A stretch of 64,000 nucleotides of DNA from Candidatus Saccharimonadota bacterium. Its GTDB lineage: Bacteria > Patescibacteriota > Saccharimonadia > Saccharimonadales > Saccharimonadaceae. Positions within the stretch are counted from its first letter, which is position 1. Every line of letters begins with the position of its first letter. The stretch is taken from contig JAFYKF010000009.1 of NCBI GenBank assembly GCA_017537745.1, positions 1 to 64,000 of the forward strand, written 5' to 3'. The position numbers and the translations under genes were made by a program. The notes beneath the pieces were generated by a model that saw only the letters and a list, made by a program, of their open reading frames with translations, did not search any database and had not been told where the DNA came from. This document shows, piece by piece, positions 34,155 through 41,271 of this stretch.

Positions 34155-34815
34155 TATATTTGACAATACCTCAGCAGGGCTAGAAATCACTACTGCGCTC
34201 ATTTCTGCAGGCGTCGCATTGGTACTTGGTATTGCGCTCGCAATCACACATGCTAAGACCTCACAAACTACCAAAGGGATGATGATTACGCTCGCTCTTC
34301 TTCCACTCTTAGTAATGGCAGTGATGATCATGATTAATGGTAACCTCGGTACCTCTATCGCGATTCTCGGTGCTTTCTCATTGATCCGTTTTCGTTCGAT
34401 TGCTGGCCGCGCCAAAGATTTGTTGGCAATATTTGCCTCGATGATGATCGGCCTCGCTCTTGGCATGGGTCACGTACTGTTTGCGACTGTTATTATGATT
34501 ATTTATATCATCGCTATTGTATTATTTTCATATACACATTTGCTCGAGCCAGATCGCCACGAACGTGTCCTTAAGATTGTTATACCTGAAGACTTAGATT
34601 ACGAAGATGTCTTTGAGGATGTATTTAAAGAATACACCACGCGCCACTATCTAGTTAAAATGAAAACCATGAACATGGGTAGTTTATATAAATTAACCTA
34701 CGATGTTAAACTACGCAGTAAAGTCAAAGAAAAAGATTTTCTCGATGCTATTCGCGTCAAAAACATGAATTTAAAAGTATTATTATCAGAGCCTTGCTGC
34801 GAAGAAGAAGTTTAA
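34141..34815 (+). CDS. DUF4956 membrane protein
   Basis: 224 residues. Four or so helices in the first 135 residues (ISAGVALVLGIALAITHA; MITLALLPLLVMAVMIMI; LLAIFASMMIGLALGMG; ATVIMIIYIIAIVLF) enclose the family signature LGAFSLIRFRSIAGRAKDL. The C-terminal 80 residues are a cytosolic alpha/beta domain. Function unknown; the family is recurrently linked to VTC-domain genes, as here, suggesting a membrane partner or channel for the VTC product. AAAGGAAC lies before the ATG inside the VTC gene. Confidence 0.88.
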   Translation: MLFNSIFDNTSAGLEITTALISAGVALVLGIALAITHAKTSQTTKGMMITLALLPLLVMAVMIMINGNLGTSIAILGAFSLIRFRSIAGRAKDLLAIFASMMIGLALGMGHVLFATVIMIIYIIAIVLFSYTHLLEPDRHERVLKIVIPEDLDYEDVFEDVFKEYTTRHYLVKMKTMNMGSLYKLTYDVKLRSKVKEKDFLDAIRVKNMNLKVLLSEPCCEEEV

Positions 34816-34855
34816 AAAAGCGCGGTACAATTATTCAAAGAATTGGTATTTTTTA

Positions 34856-34864
34856 TGCTATAAT
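34856..34864 (+). promoter_or_regulatory. Extended -10 promoter of the 7TM gene
   Basis: TGCTATAAT with a short leader carrying AAAGGAGG (34873-34880) before ATG 34887. Confidence 0.7.
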
Positions 34865-34886
34865 ATAAGCATAAAGGAGGTACACA

Positions 34887-35837
34887 ATGCAACTTGTTGC
34901 GATATTACTTATTACCGTGTCAGTCTTGACGTTGTTATCAGGTCTGGCTGTTTTACTTGGCGCAAAAAAAGGCGATCGCTTGCGCTCAGCCTGGTTCTTC
35001 GCGGCAACTGCATTTGCAACCATTTGGATGGTGACTATTTCCCTATTCTTGATTGCCAAACCAGATTGGGAACCAAATATGGCCGGGTTGGTTGATGCCA
35101 CTTTTCTAAGTGCCATATTTATCGACATTGCATTACTTGGCTATATCAGTTGGCGCAAAAAAAGTGGCCGCATCACAACGCTGATATTCTTTACACTTGG
35201 TATTATTTATGCCGTTGCCTTTATTTGCAAACCAGACCTACTATATACAGATATTGTACTTGCAAACACAGGCAATTCGCTTGTATTAAACGTAGGGCCA
35301 TTCTTTTATACATACGTCGCATTCTTCTGCGCGTTGGTGCCGGCAGTAATTCTAACACTTTTGCAGCAAATATTTAAGTCGTCATCTGACCGCATTAAAA
35401 ATGGCGACGTAGTATTATTAATTGGCTTTGCCATCTCTGGTACCATGTCACTAATATTCAATCTAATTCTTCCATTCTGGACTTGGCATCTTGTTTGGAT
35501 TGGCCCACTAGCGATTTCAACTACCATCATTGCATTCTATATTACAATTCTACGTTTTCGTGCCCTCGCCCTTGAATCACATTGGCTAAAACTACTATCA
35601 TATATTGTAATTTTGGCGTCAATCGCCGTATTGTATATGGTAGTATTCTATATTATATTTACCGCCATGTTCCGCGGCGCACAGCCATCCACGGAGGTAA
35701 TTGTCTTGAATTTTGTCATGGTGCTCTTCTTCTTATTATTGATGCCAGCCATGAACGAATTATTGACTTTTGTCCGTTCGTTGATATCTAGCCAAAGTAA
35801 AACCGAAAAAACAAATAACACTAAAAAGGAAGCTTAA
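34887..35837 (+). CDS. Seven- or eight-helix membrane protein, histidine-kinase-7TM-like
   Basis: 316 residues with helices spread along its length (for example LLITVSVLTLLSGLAVLLGA, FFAATAFATIWMVTISLFLI, TTLIFFTLGIIYAVAFI, IVILASIAVLYMVVFYIIF) and a charged cytosolic tail (SQSKTEKTNNTKKEA). The order and loop spacing resemble the 7TM sensor region found N-terminal to some histidine kinases, but no kinase domain follows. It may be a stand-alone receptor or transport protein. It is one base from the CAP gene, so the two are co-transcribed. Confidence 0.72.
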   Translation: MQLVAILLITVSVLTLLSGLAVLLGAKKGDRLRSAWFFAATAFATIWMVTISLFLIAKPDWEPNMAGLVDATFLSAIFIDIALLGYISWRKKSGRITTLIFFTLGIIYAVAFICKPDLLYTDIVLANTGNSLVLNVGPFFYTYVAFFCALVPAVILTLLQQIFKSSSDRIKNGDVVLLIGFAISGTMSLIFNLILPFWTWHLVWIGPLAISTTIIAFYITILRFRALALESHWLKLLSYIVILASIAVLYMVVFYIIFTAMFRGAQPSTEVIVLNFVMVLFFLLLMPAMNELLTFVRSLISSQSKTEKTNNTKKEA

Positions 35838-35838
35838 A

Positions 35839-36795
35839 ATGCCAGAACAACCGCCAAAGAATCGAAAGATGACAGTGCTTTTGTCCATCAATGCGGCAGT
35901 CATTTTGGTGGTTGGCGTAATGATAACAAGCGCCATCTGGCTAAATGGTGGAGTTGATTTTCGTGTTGTAGGTGAGCGCTCAGACATTGTCGAAGATAAT
36001 ATTGGGGAGATGGAGCTCTTGGAGTCAGTTACCGATTCGGATATCAAACCAATTGATTATGTCACCGGCAATGACGATTACATCTCTACGACAAGCCACG
36101 AATTTGATAGCTCAGAAGTCGCATCGGGTGAACTTTGGAACGAAACCGCAATCACAATCTATGCTACACCAGACATCGATATCTGCGTGGGTGGTGGGCT
36201 TACCGATCTTGGCGAAATGTACTGGCAGACATCAGACCCAAGCGTAATCGAAGGATTCTATGACTCTTCGCGTACTTGGTTAGGCTATAGTAGTGAAACT
36301 TGTCGTTACCCGGTCATAAAGAACACCGGTACAACCATAATTACTGCAGGAACTTACGATGGTAAGCGCAAAGACAGCATTATTGTTACCGTTGTAGCGC
36401 CACCAACCGAACAATGGGAGCATGAGGTGCTGACTTTAGTTAATAAAATTCGAACCAAGAATAATCTCGGCACCCTTTCGTGGGGCACCACTTGTGAAGA
36501 TGCGGCGCTTACTCGTGCATATGAAACTATCTCACTCTATAGTCACACCCGCCCGGATGGTTCTAACTGGTCTACCGCTTGCCCTACGCCAGATTCTGGT
36601 GGTAGCAGTGGCGAAAACCTAGCCATGGGCAACGCTGCGGTATCGCCAGCCAGTGTAGTGGCACTTTGGATGAGCTCCGACTCGCACCGCGCCAATATAC
36701 TAAACCCAGTTTACACCAAGCTCGCTGTTGGCTTTATCTTCGACCCGGACGAAACCTACCGAACTCACTGGTCACAGTTATTTAGTACGTATTAA
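35839..36795 (+). CDS. CAP (SCP/PR1) domain exported protein
   Basis: 318 residues. One N-terminal membrane segment (VLLSINAAVILVVGVMITSAIWL) acts as signal anchor. Residues 50-190 form a beta-rich linker domain, and the C-terminal 125 residues form a CAP domain: VLTLVNKIRTKNNLG, His in SHTRPDG, GENLAMG and SDSHRANILNP. Bacterial CAP proteins are extracellular, with roles in sporulation, adhesion or unknown; the cavity His and Glu residues are retained. AAAAAGGAAG precedes the ATG. The stop overlaps the stop of the convergent CapA-like gene by four bases. Confidence 0.88.
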   Translation: MPEQPPKNRKMTVLLSINAAVILVVGVMITSAIWLNGGVDFRVVGERSDIVEDNIGEMELLESVTDSDIKPIDYVTGNDDYISTTSHEFDSSEVASGELWNETAITIYATPDIDICVGGGLTDLGEMYWQTSDPSVIEGFYDSSRTWLGYSSETCRYPVIKNTGTTIITAGTYDGKRKDSIIVTVVAPPTEQWEHEVLTLVNKIRTKNNLGTLSWGTTCEDAALTRAYETISLYSHTRPDGSNWSTACPTPDSGGSSGENLAMGNAAVSPASVVALWMSSDSHRANILNPVYTKLAVGFIFDPDETYRTHWSQLFSTY

Positions 36796-38276
36796 TCCTC
36801 AGGTCTTTCACTAGCGAGTCGTTCAAGATACCAAGCCTTTGTTTCTTCATCCATCAAACTGGTTTGGAAGCTATCATCATAAACCGTTGGTACAATCTCA
36901 GTTTGCAACAACTTGCCATCATAAAAATGATGCACCAATATTAAACTACGTGTGGTGCCAGGCCACCTATATTGGTCAAAGAAAAGATTCCCCAAGCCAT
37001 AATAAATAACGCCGTTACCGTATAATTCAAAAGTCTGCGGTTGATGTGCGCTCGTCCCAACTATTACATCGGCGCCCAAATCAATCAAATGGCGAAAGAA
37101 ACCAATTTCGTCACCTGGTGTTGCCCAAGCATAATCACAAGTTGGATCCTCGTAATCAGCTACGTAGGCACTACATTCGTAGTATTGCATATCGACAATC
37201 ACAAAATCGCCGCGTTCTTTTGCGTTAGTAATTTGTGCAGCAGCCGTTTCCTCATAATACTGATTTGCTCCCGGCGTATCGCCATAAGTAGCTCCGCCGG
37301 TAGATTCGTTAAAAGCCAGCATTGTGATATTTGTCCCCTTCTTACCAAAATTAAGTGGTGATGCGGCGGAATCAGCATCCTTGCCACCACCCACTATCAT
37401 AATCTGATTAGCATTATATATATCGATAGTGTTGTTGGCAGCTTCTATTCCACAATCTAGATTATGATTACCAGTTAGTTCCACAATATCTAACCCAATA
37501 GTATTAAGCGTATCAATAAAACGTAAATCCGAGCAAATTGGCGTACCGGTTGCCCCAGAAGTTGGCGCCCAGTCCGAAAAAGATGCCTCATTCGATGTAT
37601 GTGTAAAATCATACTTAGACAGATATCGCGCTAAGCCTTCCGCAAAATACTCACCCGAATCAACCTCATTCATTTTGGCGTTCATGAGCCTAGAGAACGC
37701 CGTCACGCCAGTTTGAGCAAAAGTCATGACGTTAGACTCAGTTGGAAATTGTTTGTTAGATAGTTGAGCGATCAGAGGTTTAATCTCCTCATCAAATTTT
37801 TGAGAATCAAATTTCAAAATTCTAAACACTGCACCACTTCTGAAAGTATCAAGATAGTATTCACCATTAATTTTAAGGAGTTTGTTACCAAAGGCTAAAT
37901 CATTTACATCGATCAGTGTATATGTGCAATCTAAACAATTGTTAAACAGCTCGTCCACGCGCTCAACATCAATATTTGTTTCTGTGCTGTAAAAATCCGT
38001 AACCGGTACAGAAACGCTATATAGTATTTCATTTGATTCTAAATTTGGCAACGATAATTCATTGCGCGCCGAGATTGCCACATCTTTTTTTAACACCAAA
38101 TCTTCTTTCTGAAAAATGCCATCAAGAACCGCAATTTCTTCGTTTAGTAAGCTATCCTCATAAATAACTTCACCTGGTTTGGCAAAAACACCCACTTTTA
38201 GAATGAATTGTGCACCAAAAAACACACCTAAACCAACAACTATGCAACAAAACATTCCAATGCAAATCTTTTTCAT
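36792..38276 (-). CDS. CapA/PgsA-like calcineurin-fold exported protein
   Basis: 494 residues. A short signal or anchor (ICIGMFCCIVVGLGVFFGAQF) precedes a region of about 200 unassigned residues and then the PGA_cap metallophosphoesterase-like domain: VELTGNHNLDCG, VIVDMQYYE, DLGADVIVGTSAHQPQTFEL and VIYYGLGNLFFDQ. The family is named for poly-gamma-glutamate capsule synthesis, but many members lack that context, as here. AGGAGTTT precedes the ATG. Acts outside the membrane, probably on envelope polymers. Confidence 0.86.
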   Translation of the reverse strand: MKKICIGMFCCIVVGLGVFFGAQFILKVGVFAKPGEVIYEDSLLNEEIAVLDGIFQKEDLVLKKDVAISARNELSLPNLESNEILYSVSVPVTDFYSTETNIDVERVDELFNNCLDCTYTLIDVNDLAFGNKLLKINGEYYLDTFRSGAVFRILKFDSQKFDEEIKPLIAQLSNKQFPTESNVMTFAQTGVTAFSRLMNAKMNEVDSGEYFAEGLARYLSKYDFTHTSNEASFSDWAPTSGATGTPICSDLRFIDTLNTIGLDIVELTGNHNLDCGIEAANNTIDIYNANQIMIVGGGKDADSAASPLNFGKKGTNITMLAFNESTGGATYGDTPGANQYYEETAAAQITNAKERGDFVIVDMQYYECSAYVADYEDPTCDYAWATPGDEIGFFRHLIDLGADVIVGTSAHQPQTFELYGNGVIYYGLGNLFFDQYRWPGTTRSLILVHHFYDGKLLQTEIVPTVYDDSFQTSLMDEETKAWYLERLASERPED

Positions 38277-38322
38277 TTTAAACTCCTATCTCTGCACTTA
38301 TAATAACACGCAGTATCACGTT

Positions 38323-38868
38323 TTACAATCCAGGGGAAAGCATTTTGAGCTTTTTCTCATGATTCTTATAAAACTTATCGTGCGATGCGACTTCCGCCCA
38401 AAAAGCAGCAGAATGATCCATATGATTAAGGTGGGCTAACTCGTGTATAATTACATAGTCACGCAAAGCCTCAGGAACCTTCATCAAACCAATGTTAAGC
38501 GATATGGTACGACGTGACGAGCATGACCCCCAGCGTGTATTCGCGTGGGTCAATCGACACTTATCGTATGTATAGCCGTACAACTTGGCAAAATATTCCA
38601 AACGATATGGTAAATATTCACGTGCTTTTTTCATCATAATTTTCTTCTGGTAATCTCGAGTTCTCTGTTCACGGGGGTCTTTGATCGGTAATTTCTCACG
38701 AATCATATCCCGACTCGAATTGAGGTACTTCTTAATCAAAAAATTCGGCGTGTGCGCCGGTACACTCATTGATAGCCGCCCAGACGTCGAAACACTAAAT
38801 CTGACGCCACGTGCTAAACCGTTCCGCCGCACGACCACCTCGCCAAATTCGGGGTCAGTAAGAATCAT
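38323..38868 (-). CDS. YgjP-type (DUF45/M48-like) zinc metallopeptidase
   Basis: 181 residues. RWGSCSSRRTISLNIGLMKV is followed by VIIHELAHLNHMDHSAAFW, giving the HELAH zinc motif plus a third His; this is the YgjP/DUF45 signature. Cytosolic; substrates of the family are little known. Its ATG overlaps the stop of the upstream P-loop kinase gene (ATGA), so the two are translationally coupled. Confidence 0.88.
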   Translation of the reverse strand: MILTDPEFGEVVVRRNGLARGVRFSVSTSGRLSMSVPAHTPNFLIKKYLNSSRDMIREKLPIKDPREQRTRDYQKKIMMKKAREYLPYRLEYFAKLYGYTYDKCRLTHANTRWGSCSSRRTISLNIGLMKVPEALRDYVIIHELAHLNHMDHSAAFWAEVASHDKFYKNHEKKLKMLSPGL

Positions 38869-39368
38869 TTCTTCTTTTTATCGTTGATTGCAAGACCTGC
38901 AAGTACATGTTTAACTTGGGTATCAAATGTATGTTTGCCAGACAAAATAATCGGATTCTCATAGTCGGCCGGGGCCTCCATTGATTCAACGGACGATTCG
39001 TAAATCTCCTTCGCCTTGGCTATGGAGCGATATTTATTTTTCATACGTGTACGAATTGTCGAAATATCAGTTTGAATCCAAATCAAAGAAGGATCATATC
39101 CGCCGTTACGTAGAGCGTTCCGGATTTCAGTACGGTCTTTTTCAGTGTTAAGACAACCCTCTACCATGATAGTTTTATTGGTACGAGACAGTAGTTCGAT
39201 GAACAAATAAATGTATTTATTAGATAGATGATATTTATCACGTAATTCTTCAAAATCGTAACACGCCAAATCGAATCTATCTGCAAATTTTTTTGCAAAT
39301 GTAGTTTTGCCACTACAAGGCGCTCCGAATACCAGTAACGCACGTGGTCTAGATTTCTTACCTTCCAT
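38865..39368 (-). CDS. Small P-loop kinase
   Basis: 167 residues. Walker A GAPCSGKTTFAKKFA starts at about residue 15. A TIMVEGCLNTEKDRTEIRNAL stretch and an arginine-rich lid (RTRMKNKYRS) fit the zeta-toxin/AAA_33 or adenylate-kinase-like group. The phosphorylated substrate is not evident; nucleotide, sugar or RNA ends are possible. Promoter TGATATAAT is nine bases before the ATG. Coupled to the YgjP-type peptidase. Confidence 0.78.
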   Translation of the reverse strand: MEGKKSRPRALLVFGAPCSGKTTFAKKFADRFDLACYDFEELRDKYHLSNKYIYLFIELLSRTNKTIMVEGCLNTEKDRTEIRNALRNGGYDPSLIWIQTDISTIRTRMKNKYRSIAKAKEIYESSVESMEAPADYENPIILSGKHTFDTQVKHVLAGLAINDKKKK

Positions 39369-39377
39369 AATAACCCC

Positions 39378-39386
39378 ATTATATCA
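39378..39386 (-). promoter_or_regulatory. Extended -10 promoter of the kinase-YgjP operon
   Basis: TGATATAAT on the minus strand, gap of nine bases to ATG 39368. Confidence 0.6.
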
Positions 39387-39414
39387 TATAAAAAGATAAA
39401 ATACCGAAAAATAT

Positions 39415-40425
39415 TTAATTATTTACGCCGTGGTGAGCAGTAAACGAATTAGCGTCCAGACGTGCGAAGGTATAGCCGTTACTTAAACCATAGTTAATGA
39501 TTCGTTCCACTGCGGCAACCGAAAAATCCTTTACATCGTGTTGTAAAACAACTGATGAGCCACCATCTTTTAGGGCATATACGACATTTTCAAACACAGC
39601 ATCCGCAGAGTACGCGCCACCAGCGTCGCCGGATGAGATATTCCAATCAAAGTAAGTAAAACCCCTTGCTTCGACTTCGTCAACCAAAGTAGACATGATA
39701 CGAGAGCCACCATCATAATTCATACTCACCATATTGGAACTACCACCAGGAAAACGCATTAAATAAACAGTTTCGCCAGTGATATTTTTAACGCGATCTT
39801 GCACAGCATATAAATCGTCAAAGTAACTTGCCACACTACTATAAATATAGCTATAATTATGGGAACAAGTATGAAGCGCAACAGTATGTCCCTCATTATA
39901 CTCCCTTAGAATCAAATCATCATCTCCGCCACAAGTAACGAAAAAAGTAGCCTTCACGTCATATTTTGCTAAAATATCCAATAGTTCGGCAGTGTATACA
40001 AAGGGCCCATCATCAAAAGTAAGGTAAACTGTGCCACGCGGGTTAATGACGCGTACCAAACGCGAAATTTCGCCAGTTTTACCAGATTCAGTGGAACCTT
40101 TGTAAGTTAAAGTATAATTCCCAACGGTATTTGTATCTACACTACCTTCAACATCTACATTAATGTGCTCACATCCATCACTATCTTCCACACCGGGGTC
40201 TAAGTAATCCTGCCCAATAATCACCGAAATATCAGCTTCATCAATTAAGGATAATTCAAGCGGCTCGCTTGCAATACTTTGGCAAAAACTAATTGGCTCT
40301 TCGCCTATATCATATCTATAAGTATCACTAGCCAAGACCAAACCAAGTGTAAAAAGAGACAAAACCACCAATAGCCCCACCAAAACATACCTCAAATAGC
40401 GTCTTCTACGTCGGGGTAGTTGCAT
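39415..40425 (-). CDS. Membrane-anchored polysaccharide deacetylase
   Basis: 336 residues. A basic start and membrane anchor (YLRYVLVGLLVVLSLFTLGLVLA) lead to an Ig-like segment of DUF5011 type (VIIGQDYLDPGVEDSDGCEH onward) and then a NodB domain: TFDDGP, HTCSHN, RFPGGSS, and a C-terminal VVLQHD. The Asp-His-His metal site is complete, so it should remove acetyl groups from peptidoglycan or another N-acetyl glycan outside the cell, often conferring lysozyme resistance. Leaderless promoter TGTTATAAT-N6-ATG, part of which comes from a duplicated tRNA 3' flank. Confidence 0.93.
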   Translation of the reverse strand: MQLPRRRRRYLRYVLVGLLVVLSLFTLGLVLASDTYRYDIGEEPISFCQSIASEPLELSLIDEADISVIIGQDYLDPGVEDSDGCEHINVDVEGSVDTNTVGNYTLTYKGSTESGKTGEISRLVRVINPRGTVYLTFDDGPFVYTAELLDILAKYDVKATFFVTCGGDDDLILREYNEGHTVALHTCSHNYSYIYSSVASYFDDLYAVQDRVKNITGETVYLMRFPGGSSNMVSMNYDGGSRIMSTLVDEVEARGFTYFDWNISSGDAGGAYSADAVFENVVYALKDGGSSVVLQHDVKDFSVAAVERIINYGLSNGYTFARLDANSFTAHHGVNN

Positions 40426-40431
40426 AGCTTA

Positions 40432-40440
40432 ATTATAACA
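40432..40440 (-). promoter_or_regulatory. Extended -10 promoter, leaderless, of the deacetylase gene
   Basis: TGTTATAAT, six bases before ATG 40425; its TGT lies in the tRNA-derived repeat 40438-40477. Confidence 0.7.
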
Positions 40441-40477
40441 CAAAAAAATGGTAGGGGTGGCAAGACTTGAACTCGCG
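40438..40477 (-). repeat. Partial duplicate of the tRNA-Trp 3' end and flank
   Basis: Forty bases match 40525-40564 with one mismatch. They cover the T-arm, acceptor 3' strand, an ACCA end (GCCA in the gene), and the T7 tract. GAACTCGCG (40469-40477) also has an exact inverse at 40496-40504. No complete tRNA can be formed. Confidence 0.88.
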
Positions 40478-40535
40478 TTTACCCCTTGGGACGTTCGCGA
40501 GTTCCTGGCTAGCTAAAATTTACTACACAAAAAAA

Positions 40536-40611
40536 TGGCAGGGGTGGCAAGACTTGAACTCGCGACACCTGGTTTTGGAGACCAGTGCTCTACCAACTGA
40601 GCTACACCCCT
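40536..40611 (-). tRNA. tRNA-Trp (anticodon CCA)
   Basis: 76 bases with encoded CCA. Acceptor AGGGGTG/CACCCCT, anticodon stem CTGGT/ACCAG around CTCCAAA, T-loop TTCAAGT. A T7 tract follows directly as terminator. Confidence 0.96.
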
Positions 40612-40661
40612 ATATCGAGCGCTTCCTAAATAAGTTACATTTCAATTCTAACATACCGGAA

Positions 40662-40693
40662 CAAAAAAATAAATCCCCTTTCGGGGACTTATT
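40662..40693 (-). terminator. Terminator overlapping the rpmG stop codon
   Basis: Stem AATAAGTCCCC / GGGGATTTATT on the minus strand with a short loop, then TTTTTTTG. The TAA stop of rpmG is at the stem base. Confidence 0.85.
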
Positions 40694-40901
40694 AGCGTTT
40701 CTTTTCCTTAACTTCGTTGCGACCAAGGTTTTTCTTAGTCTCCACAAACAAGACATGTTTACGAAGCACTGGATCGTACTTCTTGAGGCTCAATTTATCA
40801 GGAGTGTTCATCGTGTTTTTCTTGGTATAGTATGCACGCACCCCAGACTCTTCAGAGACGAGACCAACAAGTTTTCGCTTAGTATTATTCTTCTTTGCCA
40901 T
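40692..40901 (-). CDS. rpmG: 50S ribosomal protein L33
   Basis: 69 residues, slightly longer than the usual 50-55 because of a basic C-terminal tail ([12 protein letters not shown]). The L33 core is clear: [20 protein letters not shown] and [17 protein letters not shown]. It lacks the zinc-binding cysteines, so it is a C-minus form. Located between tRNA-Trp and a small zinc-ribbon gene; TGGTAAAAT lies 10 bases before the ATG. Confidence 0.95.
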   Translation of the reverse strand: MAKKNNTKRKLVGLVSEESGVRAYYTKKNTMNTPDKLSLKKYDPVLRKHVLFVETKKNLGRNEVKEKKR

Positions 40902-40986
40902 GATTAGAATTATTTTACCATATTATTCCTAAAAATACAATAGATTAATCAAACAATAATAACTCAATATAAAATTAGATTAGAAA

Positions 40987-41008
40987 GGGCGGGGCCAAAG
41001 CCCCGCCC
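40987..41008 (-). terminator. GC-rich terminator after the zinc-ribbon gene
   Basis: Perfect nine-base stem GGGCGGGGC / GCCCCGCCC, four-base loop, then TTTCTAAT on the minus strand. Confidence 0.8.
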
Positions 41009-41023
41009 AAGGAGAACTTACGC

Positions 41024-41206
41024 TTACGATTGCTTGTAACCGCTGCCATTGCAGTAGGGACATTTTACGTGGTCATAGTCGTAGCCACGCCCGTCACAAT
41101 AGATGCATTTGCTAGGCGTATAGCTGAGCCCGCATTTCCCCTGGTGCCGGTCCCTTTCGGCTTCAGTCAGAAACGGTTTCCCGCATCTTGCACAACTGTA
41201 AGTCAC
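41024..41206 (-). CDS. Small double zinc-ribbon protein
   Basis: 60 residues from GTG 41206; GGGGTGG lies upstream. Two metal sites are visible: a C2H2-like finger (CARCGKPFLTEAERDRHQGKC) and a DnaJ-type C-x2-C-x-G-x-G pair (CIYCDGRGY; CPYCNGSGY). Zinc-ribbon micro-proteins of this kind bind nucleic acid or protein partners; no target is evident. Monocistronic, GC-richer than rpmG, with its own strong terminator. Confidence 0.72.
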   Translation of the reverse strand: MTYSCARCGKPFLTEAERDRHQGKCGLSYTPSKCIYCDGRGYDYDHVKCPYCNGSGYKQS

Positions 41207-41271
41207 TCATTTCACCACCCCTCATTATAATATGACTGCTCCCAATAGAATGAACAATCCCACAAAGTATA

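Noticed and set aside
40441-40510. Second complete tRNA gene next to tRNA-Trp
   Set aside because: Only the 3' third is present; no anticodon or D-arm can be formed, and the inverted T-stem copy disrupts folding.
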